A stretch of 64,000 bases of DNA from Xanthomonas sp. Lineage in GTDB: Bacteria > Pseudomonadota > Gammaproteobacteria > Xanthomonadales > Xanthomonadaceae. Below are positions 52,583 through 62,600 of this stretch, in pieces. How positions within the stretch are numbered: the stretch's first letter is position 1; the number at the start of each line of letters is the position of its first letter. A program made the position numbers and the translations under genes. The notes beneath the pieces are model-generated. The model saw only the letters and a list, made by a program, of their open reading frames with translations. It made no database searches and had not been told where the DNA came from. The stretch is taken from NCBI RefSeq assembly GCF_017163755.1, contig NZ_JAFIWC010000006.1, positions 1-64,000 on the forward strand. The letters run 5' to 3'.

Positions 52583-53064
52583 GGGAGTGGCGATATGCGG
52601 GCGGAAGGCTGGCCTGGCGCAGCCGCTAGAAACGTTGCCGTTGCAACCGTCTTGCGGCGTTTTTTTGCCTGGCCCATCACGTTAGCACGACGCCGCAGTG
52701 CACGCTGTCCGGCGCCTTGTTCGGGCGGTTCATGAGCTGCGCGTGTCGTCCCGGAAACGCCACTGCACGATCGTGCTGCTGGCCAACAACCACCTCCAGC
52801 ACGCAACAGGGGTGCTTCGGCTCGGGGGTGCCCGCCAACGACGTGCTTGGCATGCGCAAGCACGTGGACCAGAACACCTGCAGGCGAAGGGCAACATTGG
52901 CGCGGTGCAAACGTTCTTCGGGATGCGCCTTTCGAGCTACCGGCCGCCGGCGTAGTGTTCGGACACGACTTCGGCCATCCTCCCGCGACGCGCGAGGACG
53001 CCACACACACCGATGCTGGCGTCGCCGCGGCGCGCCAGCTGGTCGCGATGCCGATCCGTGGCGC
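52583..53064. other. ilvD upstream region, no gene seen
   Basis: These 482 bp lie between ilvD and the terminator of the first PstS-like gene. Open frames on both strands are unsupported. I looked for an attenuator leader peptide rich in Ile, Val or Leu before ilvD and did not find one with a start and terminator. A run of T/A (CAAAAAAACG, near 52658) lies about 75 bp before the ilvD start. Confidence 0.4.
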
Positions 53065-53096
53065 AAAAAAACCGGCGGGCATCGCTGCCCACCGGT
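53065..53096 (-). terminator. Rho-independent terminator of PstS-like gene 1
   Basis: On the minus strand the stem ACCGGTGGGC / GCCCGCCGGT (loop AGCGAT) is followed by TTTTTTTGCG, about 30 bp after the stop codon at 53128. Confidence 0.88.
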
Positions 53097-53127
53097 CGGG
53101 TGCCATCCTGGCGTGAAGCGCGAAGCG

Positions 53128-54456
53128 TTACTGCACGCAGTTGGTGATCGTCGACTGCACCGAGGTACGGAACGTGGCCACGCCGTCCAGATAGGCGAAG
53201 CCGTTCGGCAGCACCGGGCGCGTGGTGGTGTTGTAGAACTGGCCGTACAGGTCCTTCAGCGCCTGGATATGCGCAGCGCTGCCGTTGCCGTTGGTGTAGC
53301 CGGCCAGGTAGGTGATCGCGGCGATCGGGTACGCGTTGGCGATCGCGGCCGTGGGGTTGACCAGGCGCACGCAGTTCTTGATCGCGGTCGAGCCGCTGCC
53401 CGGGACCGGGTTGTGGGTGGCGCCGTCGAGCACGCGGCCGGTCAGCAGCCCGGTGACGGGAATGCTGATCGGGGTGGGCGCGCCGGACGAGTTCTTGCCG
53501 AACAGCGCCGGGTCGAAGCCGTTGACCGTGGCGTAGTCGGCCGCTTGGGCGATGACTTCGCCGATGTCGGCGTAACCCAACGCATCGGCGTTGGCGGTGC
53601 TCAGTACCGCCGCGACCACGCCGGCGTTGCCGCTGGCACCGACGCCGCGCGTGCCATAGACGGCGCTCGCGCCGCCCGGCAGGGCAGCCGTGAAGCTCTG
53701 GTTCGGGGTGAAGACGAAGCCGGACGGGACGTTGGCGGTGCCGTTGCAGCGCGCGGCCAGGAAGCTGGTGAAGGCGAAGCTGGTGCCGCTGCCGTCGGTG
53801 CGGTAGACGATCTTGATCGGGCCGGTGGAGCCGGTCACGCCCGGGATCGACGACCAGTTGCTGACCAGGCCGGAGTAGACCCGGCAGATCTGCGCGGTGG
53901 TCAGCGCGACGTTGTCGACCGAATCGTTGTGCGGCAGGGCGATGGCGCCGGCGATGGTCGGGATCTGCACCAGGCCCACGCGCGCTGCGGCATTGGCGCC
54001 GGTCAGGAAGGCGTTGTAGTCGTTGGTGCTCAGCGGCGAGTCGGTACCGATGAAGTCCGGGGTGTTGGTGGCGCTGGTCGGGGCGCTGAAGCCCACCGGC
54101 GTGGCGCTGAAGTCGCGGCAGCTCTGGTTGGCGATCGCGCCGTTGAGCGCGGTCTTGCCCAGGCCGCTGCCGGTCTGGCAGTACGACACGTTGTTGGTGG
54201 TGTTGGTCTTGTAGGTGCCGAACACCGAGCCGGCGGCGATGCCGGAGACGGTGAAGCCGGTGCCGGGGGTGTTGCCGGCGTTGGTGGACAGGCGCGCGTC
54301 CGGGTTGGGGGTCAGGTAGCCGGTGCCGACGTACGGCTGCGCCGGGAAGGTGGCGCCGCCGCCGTACAGGTTCTCGGCCGCCATGGCCGAACCGCTGGAC
54401 AGGGCCGCGACCGCCACGGCGATCGCGCTGAAACGGGAAAGTTTGAGGTTGAGCAC
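53128..54456 (-). CDS. PstS-like secreted binding protein, copy 1
   Basis: This 442-residue protein has a signal peptide (ending SAMAAENL, about residue 26). The mature part is of the PBP-like/PstS superfamily: NLYGGGATFPAQPYVGTGYL, the SGIAAGSVFGTYK loop, DFIGTDSPLSTNDYNAF, ALPHNDSVDNVALTTAQICR, YRTDGSGTSFAFTSFLAARC and the C-terminal YPIAAITYLAGY. PstS-type proteins bind phosphate, but ligand identity here is unproven and no pstCAB genes are near. Four Cys residues may form disulfides. Start GTG with AAGGAG 8 bases upstream. A tandem paralogue of identical length lies upstream. Confidence 0.9.
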   Translation of the reverse strand: MLNLKLSRFSAIAVAVAALSSGSAMAAENLYGGGATFPAQPYVGTGYLTPNPDARLSTNAGNTPGTGFTVSGIAAGSVFGTYKTNTTNNVSYCQTGSGLGKTALNGAIANQSCRDFSATPVGFSAPTSATNTPDFIGTDSPLSTNDYNAFLTGANAAARVGLVQIPTIAGAIALPHNDSVDNVALTTAQICRVYSGLVSNWSSIPGVTGSTGPIKIVYRTDGSGTSFAFTSFLAARCNGTANVPSGFVFTPNQSFTAALPGGASAVYGTRGVGASGNAGVVAAVLSTANADALGYADIGEVIAQAADYATVNGFDPALFGKNSSGAPTPISIPVTGLLTGRVLDGATHNPVPGSGSTAIKNCVRLVNPTAAIANAYPIAAITYLAGYTNGNGSAAHIQALKDLYGQFYNTTTRPVLPNGFAYLDGVATFRTSVQSTITNCVQ

Positions 54457-54720
54457 TTGCTTATCTCCTTGGTGAGAAAACGACGGATGGATATCCGGGG
54501 GATTTCTTGACCTGTAGCGTGCTTGCGCCCGAGGGGGTGGCGCAGGAGAAAGGTTGCGCTCGATTAGTGATATTGCGGAGACACTCGTGGGAACTTTTCT
54601 TTACCTGTGATGTGATGTTGAAAACAGAGTATTTATATTCGTCAGTGTAATAAAGCGTGCACGTGGAAATAACGTTTAAATGAAGGAGGAGATTGTCGCA
54701 ATGATATTGTCTACATAATG
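54457..54720 (-). promoter_or_regulatory. AT-rich upstream region of PstS-like gene 1
   Basis: The 264 bp before the GTG start include about 150 bp nearly identical to the region before copy 2 (56315-56465), then an AT-rich divergent stretch, and finally the 14-bp motif TTGTCTACATAATG (54707-54720) also present at 56561-56574. No ORF of interest. A promoter and possibly an activator site lie here; exact elements cannot be fixed by eye. Confidence 0.55.
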
Positions 54721-54930
54721 AACCATTGTTATAAATTTAGGGCCTGACTCAGTCATGGATATGGATGCCGCCGCCCTAGTGTCACGGCCCGGGATGGCGC
54801 GAGCGTTCGGCATGGATCGCCAAAACTGTGCCACGCACAGCGAATCGACGGCACCTCGGAATCGGCGGGCTGCTTGGGCATCGCGTCACATGGATGTTTG
54901 GATGTGTAGAGAGATATCTATACGCATACG

Positions 54931-54969
54931 CAAAAGCATCGGACGGGCTTGCGGCCCCGCCCGATGTGC
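54931..54969 (-). terminator. Terminator of PstS-like gene 2
   Basis: On the minus strand the stem ACATCGGGCGGG / CCCGTCCGATGC (loop GCCGCAAG) is followed by TTTTGCG, about 20 bp after the stop at 54986. The 210 bp on to 54720 hold no supported gene. Confidence 0.75.
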
Positions 54970-54985
54970 AGTTGGTACTTGAGTT

Positions 54986-56314
54986 TTACTGAACGCAGTT
55001 GGTGATCGTCGACTGCACCGAGACGCGGAACGTGGTCACGCCGTCCAGGTAGGCGAAGCCGTTCGGCAGCACCGGGCGCGTGGTGGTGTTGTAGAACTGG
55101 CCGTACAGGTCCTTCAGCGCCTGGATGTGCGCAGCGCTGCCGTTGCCGTTGACGTAGCCGGACAGGTAGGTGATCGCGGCGATCGGATACGCGTTGGCGA
55201 TCGCGGCCGAGGGGTTGACCAGGCGCACGCAGTTCTTGATCGCGGTCGAGCCGCTGCCCGGGACGGGGTTGTGGGTGGCGCCGTCGAGCACGCGGCCGAT
55301 CAGCAGCCCGGTGACGGGGATGATGATCGGGGTGGGCGCGCCGGAGGAGTTCCTGCCGAACAGCGCCGGGTCAAAGCCGTTGACCGTGGCGTAGTCGGCG
55401 GCCTGGGCGATGACTTCGCCGATGCCCGCATAGCCCAGCGCATCGGCGTTGGCGGTGCTCAGCACCGCCGCAACCACGCCGGCATCGCCGCTGGCACCGA
55501 CCGCGCGCGTGCCGTAGATGCCGCTCACACCGCCTGGCAGCGCCGCGTTGAAGCTCTGCTGCGGGGTGAAGACGAAGCCGGACGGGACGTTGGCGGTGCC
55601 GTTGCAGCGCGCGGCCAGGAAGCTGGTGAAGGCGAAGCTGGTGCCGCTGCCATCGGTGCGGTAGACGGTCTTGATCGGCCCGGTGGAACCGGTCACGCCG
55701 GGGATCTGCGACCAGTTGCTGACCAGGCCGGAGTAGATCTGGCAGACCTGCGCGGTGGTCAGCGCGACGTTGTCGACGGAATCGTTGTGCGGCAGGGCGA
55801 TGGCGCCGGCGATGGTCGGGATCTGCACCAGGCCCACGCGCGCTGCGGCGTTGGCGCCGGTCAGGAAGGCGTTGTAGTCGTTGGTGCTCAGCGGCGAGTC
55901 GGTACCGATGAAGTCCGGGGTGTTGGTGGCGCTGGTCGGGGCGCTGAAGCCCACCGGCGTGGCGCTGAAGTCGCGGCAGCTCTGGTTGGCGATCGCGCCG
56001 TTGAGCGCGGTCTTGCCCAGGCCGCTGCCGGTCTGGCAGTACGACACGTTGTTGGTGGTGTTGGTCTTGTAGGTGCCGAACACCGAGCCGGCGGCGATGC
56101 CGGAGACGGTGAAGCCGGTGCCGGGGGTGTTGCCGGCGTTGGTGGACAGGCGCGCGTCCGGGTAGGGGGTCAGGTAGCCGGTGCCGACGTACGGCTGCGC
56201 CGGGAAGGTGGCGCCGCCGCCGTACAGGTTCTCGGCCGCCATGGCCGAACCGCTGGACAGGGCCGCGACCGCCACGGCGATCGCGCTGAAACGGGAAAGT
56301 TTGAGGTTGAGCAC
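54986..56314 (-). CDS. PstS-like secreted binding protein, copy 2
   Basis: This 442-residue tandem paralogue of the protein at 53128 starts at the same GTG with the same AAGGAG site. I count 22 amino-acid differences (about 95 percent identity). Only one falls in the first 188 residues (Tyr for Asn at LTPYPD); the rest lie in the C-terminal part (for example QVCQIYS for QICRVYS, PGGVSGIYGTRAVG for PGGASAVYGTRGVG). Its own promoter region and terminator suggest independent expression. It lies 321 bp after the haemagglutinin-like gene end. Ligand unknown; divergence around the ligand domain could tune specificity. Confidence 0.9.
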   Translation of the reverse strand: MLNLKLSRFSAIAVAVAALSSGSAMAAENLYGGGATFPAQPYVGTGYLTPYPDARLSTNAGNTPGTGFTVSGIAAGSVFGTYKTNTTNNVSYCQTGSGLGKTALNGAIANQSCRDFSATPVGFSAPTSATNTPDFIGTDSPLSTNDYNAFLTGANAAARVGLVQIPTIAGAIALPHNDSVDNVALTTAQVCQIYSGLVSNWSQIPGVTGSTGPIKTVYRTDGSGTSFAFTSFLAARCNGTANVPSGFVFTPQQSFNAALPGGVSGIYGTRAVGASGDAGVVAAVLSTANADALGYAGIGEVIAQAADYATVNGFDPALFGRNSSGAPTPIIIPVTGLLIGRVLDGATHNPVPGSGSTAIKNCVRLVNPSAAIANAYPIAAITYLSGYVNGNGSAAHIQALKDLYGQFYNTTTRPVLPNGFAYLDGVTTFRVSVQSTITNCVQ

Positions 56315-56574
56315 TTGCTTATCTCCTTGGTGAGAAAACGACGGATGGATATCCGGGGATTTCTTGACCTGTAGCGTGCTTGCGCCCGAGGGGGGCGCAG
56401 GAGAAAGGTTGCGCTCGAACAATGATATTGCGGAGACATTCGCAGGAACTCTTTTACCTGTGATGCGTAGCTTGAAATAAGGTCGTTTTCGCCACCTTTG
56501 ACATGATGCGTATACGGAAACATAACGATCCGAACAGATTCACGCCGATTATATTTTTCTTTGTCTACATAATG
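56315..56574 (-). promoter_or_regulatory. Upstream region of PstS-like gene 2
   Basis: 260 bp homologous to 54457-54720 near the gene and again at the distal motif TTGTCTACATAATG (56561-56574). The middle part is AT-rich and not conserved. No gene is seen here. Confidence 0.55.
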
Positions 56575-56594
56575 CGACGGAGATTATCGGTTCG

Positions 56595-56626
56595 GACATG
56601 GGCCGGCCGCGGGTCCGGCCCATGTC
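56595..56626. terminator. Strong hairpin after the haemagglutinin-like gene
   Basis: A perfect 12-bp stem (GACATGGGCCGG 56595-56606 with CCGGCCCATGTC 56615-56626) lies 10 bp after the stop codon at 56636. It lacks a T-tract on the minus strand, so termination may be partial or Rho-assisted. Confidence 0.6.
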
Positions 56627-56635
56627 GTCGCAATG

Positions 56636-59600
56636 TCATGGGCCGGGCTGGCAACGCGGGTCGTCCATAGCGCAATCGCCGAGACCGATGACCTGCACGG
56701 TGATGACCGACGGCGCCTCGCGCGGCGGGGTGTTGCCGCGCGAGGCCATGTCGCCGACCGCGTCGGACACCGCGGCCGCGGCGTTGGAGGCCGCGCTCAG
56801 CGTGCCGCCATCGACGCCGCGCGCGCTGCCTACGCCCACCGTATCGCCCTGCACCTGGATGTTGTCGGCATTGGCCACGAACTGCGACGCCACGATCAGG
56901 TTGCCGCTGACGCGGATGCCGGCGTCGCCCGCATCCACCGTGCCGCGCGGCGCGACCAGCACCACGTCGCCCTGCGGATCGGCCGGGTCCACGCGCAAGG
57001 TGGCGATGCCGGCGCCGCTGACCTGGCCGCGCGCGTTGAGGGTGCAGTAGCGGTCCAGGTCGCACTGATAGCTGGCGCGCGACTTCTCCGAACTGGTCTT
57101 GGCGCCCTTGCCGGCGTTGATGTCGCCGTTGGAGCTCCACATCGCCAGGTCGCCGCCGCGCTGGGTGAAGATGCGGCTCTGCGCAAGCAGCACGCTGGCA
57201 TCGGTGAATACGCCGACGTCGCCCTGGCCCAGCGCCAGGATGCCCTGCTGGGCCGGGCCGATCAGCACGGTGCCTTGCGTATCGAATACCGCCGGCGGTG
57301 CCAGCGCGCTGCCCACCTGCATGCCGCCGCCCGGCCCGAGCACGCGGATGTCGCCGCCTTCCTCGGTTTGCAAGGTCGAACCGCGCATGTCCAGCGCGCC
57401 GGTGTCCACCCGCGCGGCCGCGCCGTTGGCGCCGCCTTGCAGGTTGTTGGCGGTATAGCCCAGTCGCGCCGGGTACAGGGCTTCGATCGCCTGGTAGCCG
57501 CGTGCGTATTGCTGGTAGTCGGCGCTGGCCGGGTCGGCATAGCCTTCGCCGACCTGCTTGAGCACGTCCAGGAACACGCGCTCCACCAGCAGTCGCCGGT
57601 CCTCGCCAGGCAGTTGCTGGAACGCGGTCCAGGCCTGCGCGACCGGCAAGTCTTGCAGCGGCGCCTGGCCCTCGCGCTCGCGCGCGTCGTTGCGCTGCTG
57701 CAGCACGAACTCCACCAGCCAGCGGCGGTAGGCATCCTGGCTCTGCGCACTGGCCGGGTCCAGGTACAACGCGGTGAACGCATCGGCGTCCTCGCCGGGA
57801 GCCGCGCCGAAGCGCGCTACCAGCGTGGCGCCGGTGCTGGGCAAGCCGGGGTTGTTGCGATTGCCGATGGTGCGGATGCCGCCGGCCAGGGCGTCGATGT
57901 TCGCCCCCTGTACGGCGGCCAGCGCCTCGTTGGCCGAGGTCAACGGCCCCAGGTTGCGCCCGGCCTGTACTTCGAAGGTGCCAGGCCCGCCCAGTTGCAG
58001 CCATCCCCAGCGCGCGACGTAGCCGGGATCCAGCGGCGCGCCCTGGATCGGCGTGTAGTACAGGTCGCGTCCGGCCACCACCCGGGTGACGTCGCCGGCA
58101 CGATAGTTCTGCGCGCGCAGGTCGAGGTTGACGATGTCGCGCCCGGCGCGGATCCGTGCCGGCTTGGGCAGATCGAGCGTCAGCGGATTGAGCCGATAAC
58201 CGTCGGCGGCGAAGCCGTTGACGATGTCGCCGTCGAGGCTGTACAGCAGCGCGGGCGCAGCGTCGTTGCGATGCAGGTTCAACAACTGGTTGCGGTCGGG
58301 CACGCTCAGGTCGTTGCCTGCATAGGCACCTGGCGCATCGAGCATCCACAGCGAGGTGCCGGGCAGCACGCTGTCGTTGAACAGCGCGATGTCGTCGCGC
58401 GCGAGCAACGCCAACTGCCCGGTCGCCGACGGGAACAGGCGTGCGGCGCCCTCGACCTGGATGGCGCCATGCTGCGCGATCGCTTCCAGCCGCGCCGGCA
58501 GCACGTTGTCGAACACCTGCTGGCTCAGCGCGACGCTGTCGGGCAGGGGGCGGTTGTTGTCGCGCTCGCCGAAGCCGAACAGCAGGCCGGGCAATTTCAG
58601 CGTCTTCAGCCGGATGTCGCCGTCCAGCGCGGCGATCTGCACGCTGGAATCGGCGCTGTAGTCCTGGCTGATCCGGTCGGTCGCCAGCAGCGCGGGGATG
58701 CCGCCTTCGTTGGGAATCACGTAGGTCGGGTTGACGATCGCGCCGATCGCCGCATCGCCGCGCGCCTGGATCGACCACTGCGCATCCTGCAACGCGAAGA
58801 CCGGATCCACCGCGCTTTCGACCTGGCGCAGTTCGCCGCCACCGTCGTAGCCCTGCGCCTGCAGATCGAAGGCGGTGCCGAGGCGTCCGCCGGCGCGCAG
58901 GCGGCCTTCGCCGTTGGCGACGAAATAATCGCCGCCGAGCACGTCGCGGCCGGCATCCACGCTCAGGTTGCCGCCGCCGAAGACGCGGCGGCCCTGCGCG
59001 TCTTCGATGTAGCTGGTCGGCAGCGACACCGACAGCTCGCGGATATCGCGACCGGCGTCCACGGCGACATCGCCGCCGCTGCTCATCACGCCCTGGGCGA
59101 AGCCGCCGTAGTTGATCTGCGCGGCGACCGGGGTGCCGTCGGCGCCCAGCGGATTGCCCAGCTGCATCCACGGCCACCAGTACTGGCCGACGTAGTTGCC
59201 GACCACGCCGCTGCGGCTGCCGTCGGTGTCGAAGATCTGCCGGTTGCCGACGATGTCGCGGTTGGCCTGCAGGCTCAGGTCGCCGCCGGCCTCGGCGTTG
59301 GCCTGGGCGCCGATCACCACGTCGGCGGCGCGGCTGTCCACGCTGCCGCGCGCCACGTAGGTATCGGTGCCGATCGCGCTGCCGTCCGCCGGGCGCCCGG
59401 CGGTGTAGATGCTGGCGGGTGCGTCGGCATCGGCGAAGCGCAGGTCGCGAGCGGCGGCGATCTGGATGCTACCGGTGCCGGTGCGCAGCACGGTCGGCAG
59501 CAACACGTCCTTCTGCCCTTCCTGCTGGTAGCGCTGATGGCCGTCGAGCACCACGTCCGCGGCGGCGTCCTGGCGCAACGCGTCGGGACGCACGCTGGCG

Positions 59601-62600
59601 AAATCGGCGCCGGCGACGATGCGATAGCGGCTGCTGTCGCCGCCGATCAGGCTGGCGGTGGCCAGCGGCAGCGGGTTGCTGCGGCTGGCCTGCAGCGAGG
59701 ACGGCGTGTTGTGGGTGTCGGCGGGCAGCAGCGCACCGACCACGGGCAACGACGGTGGAACGTAGGTCGGCAGCGTGCCGAAGCCGGTCTGGCTCCAGAA
59801 CGCGTACAGGTCCAGCACGTAGCGCTCGTAGCTGGCCAGGTAGCCGGGATAGTCGGCCGGCGCGGTCGGCGACGGCGGCGGCGCCGGTTGGCCGGGGAAT
59901 TGTTCCACCACGCTGCCGAGCTCCGGCGCGTATGACAACAGGAAGCCGTCGAGCAGGCCGATCGGGATAGTCGGATCGGTGCTCAGTTCCGACTGCGGCT
60001 TCTGCAGCATCGCCAGCAGCTGCAGGTATTGCCCGTAGTATTGCTGGGCCTGCGCGTCGTCGCCGTCCTGCGCGGACGGCATGGGTATCAACGCATCGAT
60101 GCTCAGGCCGAAACCCAGGTACATTTCGGTCAATCCCTGGTACTGGCCCGCGGCATCGTCGTAACTGGCCTGCGGGCCGCCGCTGCCGAACGGATTGCGC
60201 AGCTGGTAGAAGCCGTCGCTGAGGCTGGCCTTGATCGTCACCTCCTGCGCCGCGCGCAGGGTCAGTACCGGCGCGGCGCCGTTGTAGCGGAAATCCAGCG
60301 CGTCGCGCGTGGCGCCGGAACCCAGGTTCCAGCTGGTCAGCACGCTGATCGCGCCGCCGTTGATCGCCGGGTCCGGGTTGCGCAGCTCGATGCCCGGCCG
60401 CGCGCGGAAGTTGGCGATGCCGGCGAAGCGTCCGGCGAAGGCGAAGCCGGGCTGCTGCACGAAGCCCATCAGCGTGCCGGGGGCGGCGGTGGCGTCGTCG
60501 CGGTAGCCGTAGAACTGGCGATGCGCGGCGTTGGCCGCGTCCGGCGTGAACAGGTGGCGGCTCAGATAGTCGGCCAACTGTGCCGGCGTGGACGGCGCAG
60601 CCAAGGCATTGCCGGCGGTGTCGGTCCAGCTGCCGGGCAGCAGCTGGCCCTGCGCGTCGTACCAGCCGGCCGGATCGACGATGCCGTCGAAATGCTGGGT
60701 CGGGTCGCTGCTGGCATCGGTGGTGCTCCACACCGCATAGGCTTCCAGGCCCACTTCGCGGGCGCCGGCGATGCGCGCGCCGTCGGCGATGGTCACGTTG
60801 ACCTCGCCGTCGGCCAGCAGCGGCGCGCGCAACTGCACGCTGCCGCCGGACAGGCCGCCGGCGCTGCCGCCGGAGACGTCGAGCAGCGCGCCGGCGCCGA
60901 TCGCGATGGTGCCGGCCGCGGCGGCCTGCACGTTCTGGTAGCCATGCTCGGCGTTGAGCGTGCCGTCCTCGCGGCCGCTGCTGCCGAGCACGATGTTGCC
61001 GCCGCGCCGGTCGGCGGCGCTGCCGCGCGCCAGCAACTGGCCGTTGACCGCTACGCCGTGCCGGCCCCACAGCGCGATGTCGCCGCCCTGCGTGCCGGAG
61101 GCGTCGATCAGCCCGTCGATGCGCACGTTGCCGTTGCCGGCATCGCGCAGCAAGGCGTCAGCGCCGCCATCGGCGGTCAGGCTGACGCGTTGCGCCTGCA
61201 GCGAACGGCCGGCGGACAGGCTCAGATTGCCGCTGCGCGCATGGATGTCGATGGCGCCGTCGATGCCGCTGACGGCCAGTTGCGGCGCCAATGCGTCCAG
61301 GTCGACCGCGGCGCCCGAATCCAGCGCGAAACGGCCGCCGCGGCCGCTGCCGGCGGCGCCGTCGAGCGTGCCCAGCAGGCGCGCGGCGCCCAGCGGCGTG
61401 GCGATGTCGAGCGAACCGGCATCGGCGCTGCCGGCGGCGGAGAAATCCAGCAAGGTGGAGGCGGCGGCGGTCACCGCGCCGCGGTCGGCGCGCAGCGCGA
61501 TGTCGCCGCCGGCGGTGTAGGTCGGCGTATCGAAGAAGACCTGGGTGGTGCCGGAGACGTCGATGCTGGCGCCGGAATCCAGCCGCAGGTCGCCGTGGGT
61601 GGCATGCAGGTCGACGCTGCCGGAGCGCGCTCGGATCGCGCCGTCGCCGTCGATGCTGCCGCCGACCAGGCCGACGCGGCCGCCAAGCGGCGTCGCCGCG
61701 CTCGCGGTGCCACCGTTGCGCTGCAGGTGCAGCGCGCCTTGGGTGACCAGGCGGTTGTCGGCACCGGCGTCGGCCATCAGCACGGGCGCGCGCAGCGTCA
61801 CCTCGCGCGTGCCGAAATCGAACTCGCCCTGCCCGCGCACGAACAAGGCTTGCTCGGCATCGACCGCGACCGCGCCGAAGCCGGCCAGCCGCTTGTCGCC
61901 GCTGCCGAACGCCACCTCGCGTCCCTGCAGTTGCAGCAGGCCACCGCCGCTGGCGCCGTCTGCGGCGGGGCTGGTGCCGATCTCGTTGGACAGGGTCAGC
62001 TGGTCGGCGCGCAGCCGCACCGTGCTGCCGTCGCCGACGAAGCGCGCGGCGCTCAGGTTCAGCGCGTTGTCCACGCTCAGGTCCAGGCCGCTGGCGAAGC
62101 TCATGTCGCCGTAGCTGCGCAGGCTGACCCGCCTGGCGTCGGCGAACTGCGCCAGGCTGGCCGCGCCGACCACCAGGCCATCGGCATCGGTCGCCGCCGC
62201 GGCCCCGTCCAGGCGGACTTGGCCGGCGCTGGCGGTGATCGCATCGCCCTGCAGGCGGGCGCCGGCGGCGACCTCGGTGTCGCCGGTGGAATCCAGGTTC
62301 AGCGAGGCGCCGCCGAGCAGCTGGGCGCCGTCGCCCACGCGCAGCCGGCCCTGCGCCAGCGTTGCGTCCGGAACGTTGCGACGCTGCAGGGCCGCATCGC
62401 CGTAGCTGGACAGGCGCAGCAGTGCGCCGTCGCCGCTGGCACCGGCCGGATCGCTGTCGCCGATCAGCAGTGCGGTGGAACTGGCCGTGCCGCTGCCGCC
62501 CTGGGCCTGCAGCACGCTGCCGTTGGCGACCTGCACGCCGCCGTCCGCGCTGGCGCCGGCCACCAGGATCAGTTCCGGTGCGCGCAGCGGATCGCGCGCG

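Noticed and set aside
52583-53064. Attenuator leader peptide before ilvD
   Set aside because: A short Val-containing stretch was seen on the minus strand (LEVVVGQQ), but it has no proper start, ribosome site or alternative hairpins.
54755-54982. 75-codon plus-strand frame between the two PstS-like genes
   Set aside because: It overlaps the terminator of copy 2 and the divergent upstream region, has no ribosome site and is not conserved at the equivalent place in copy 2.
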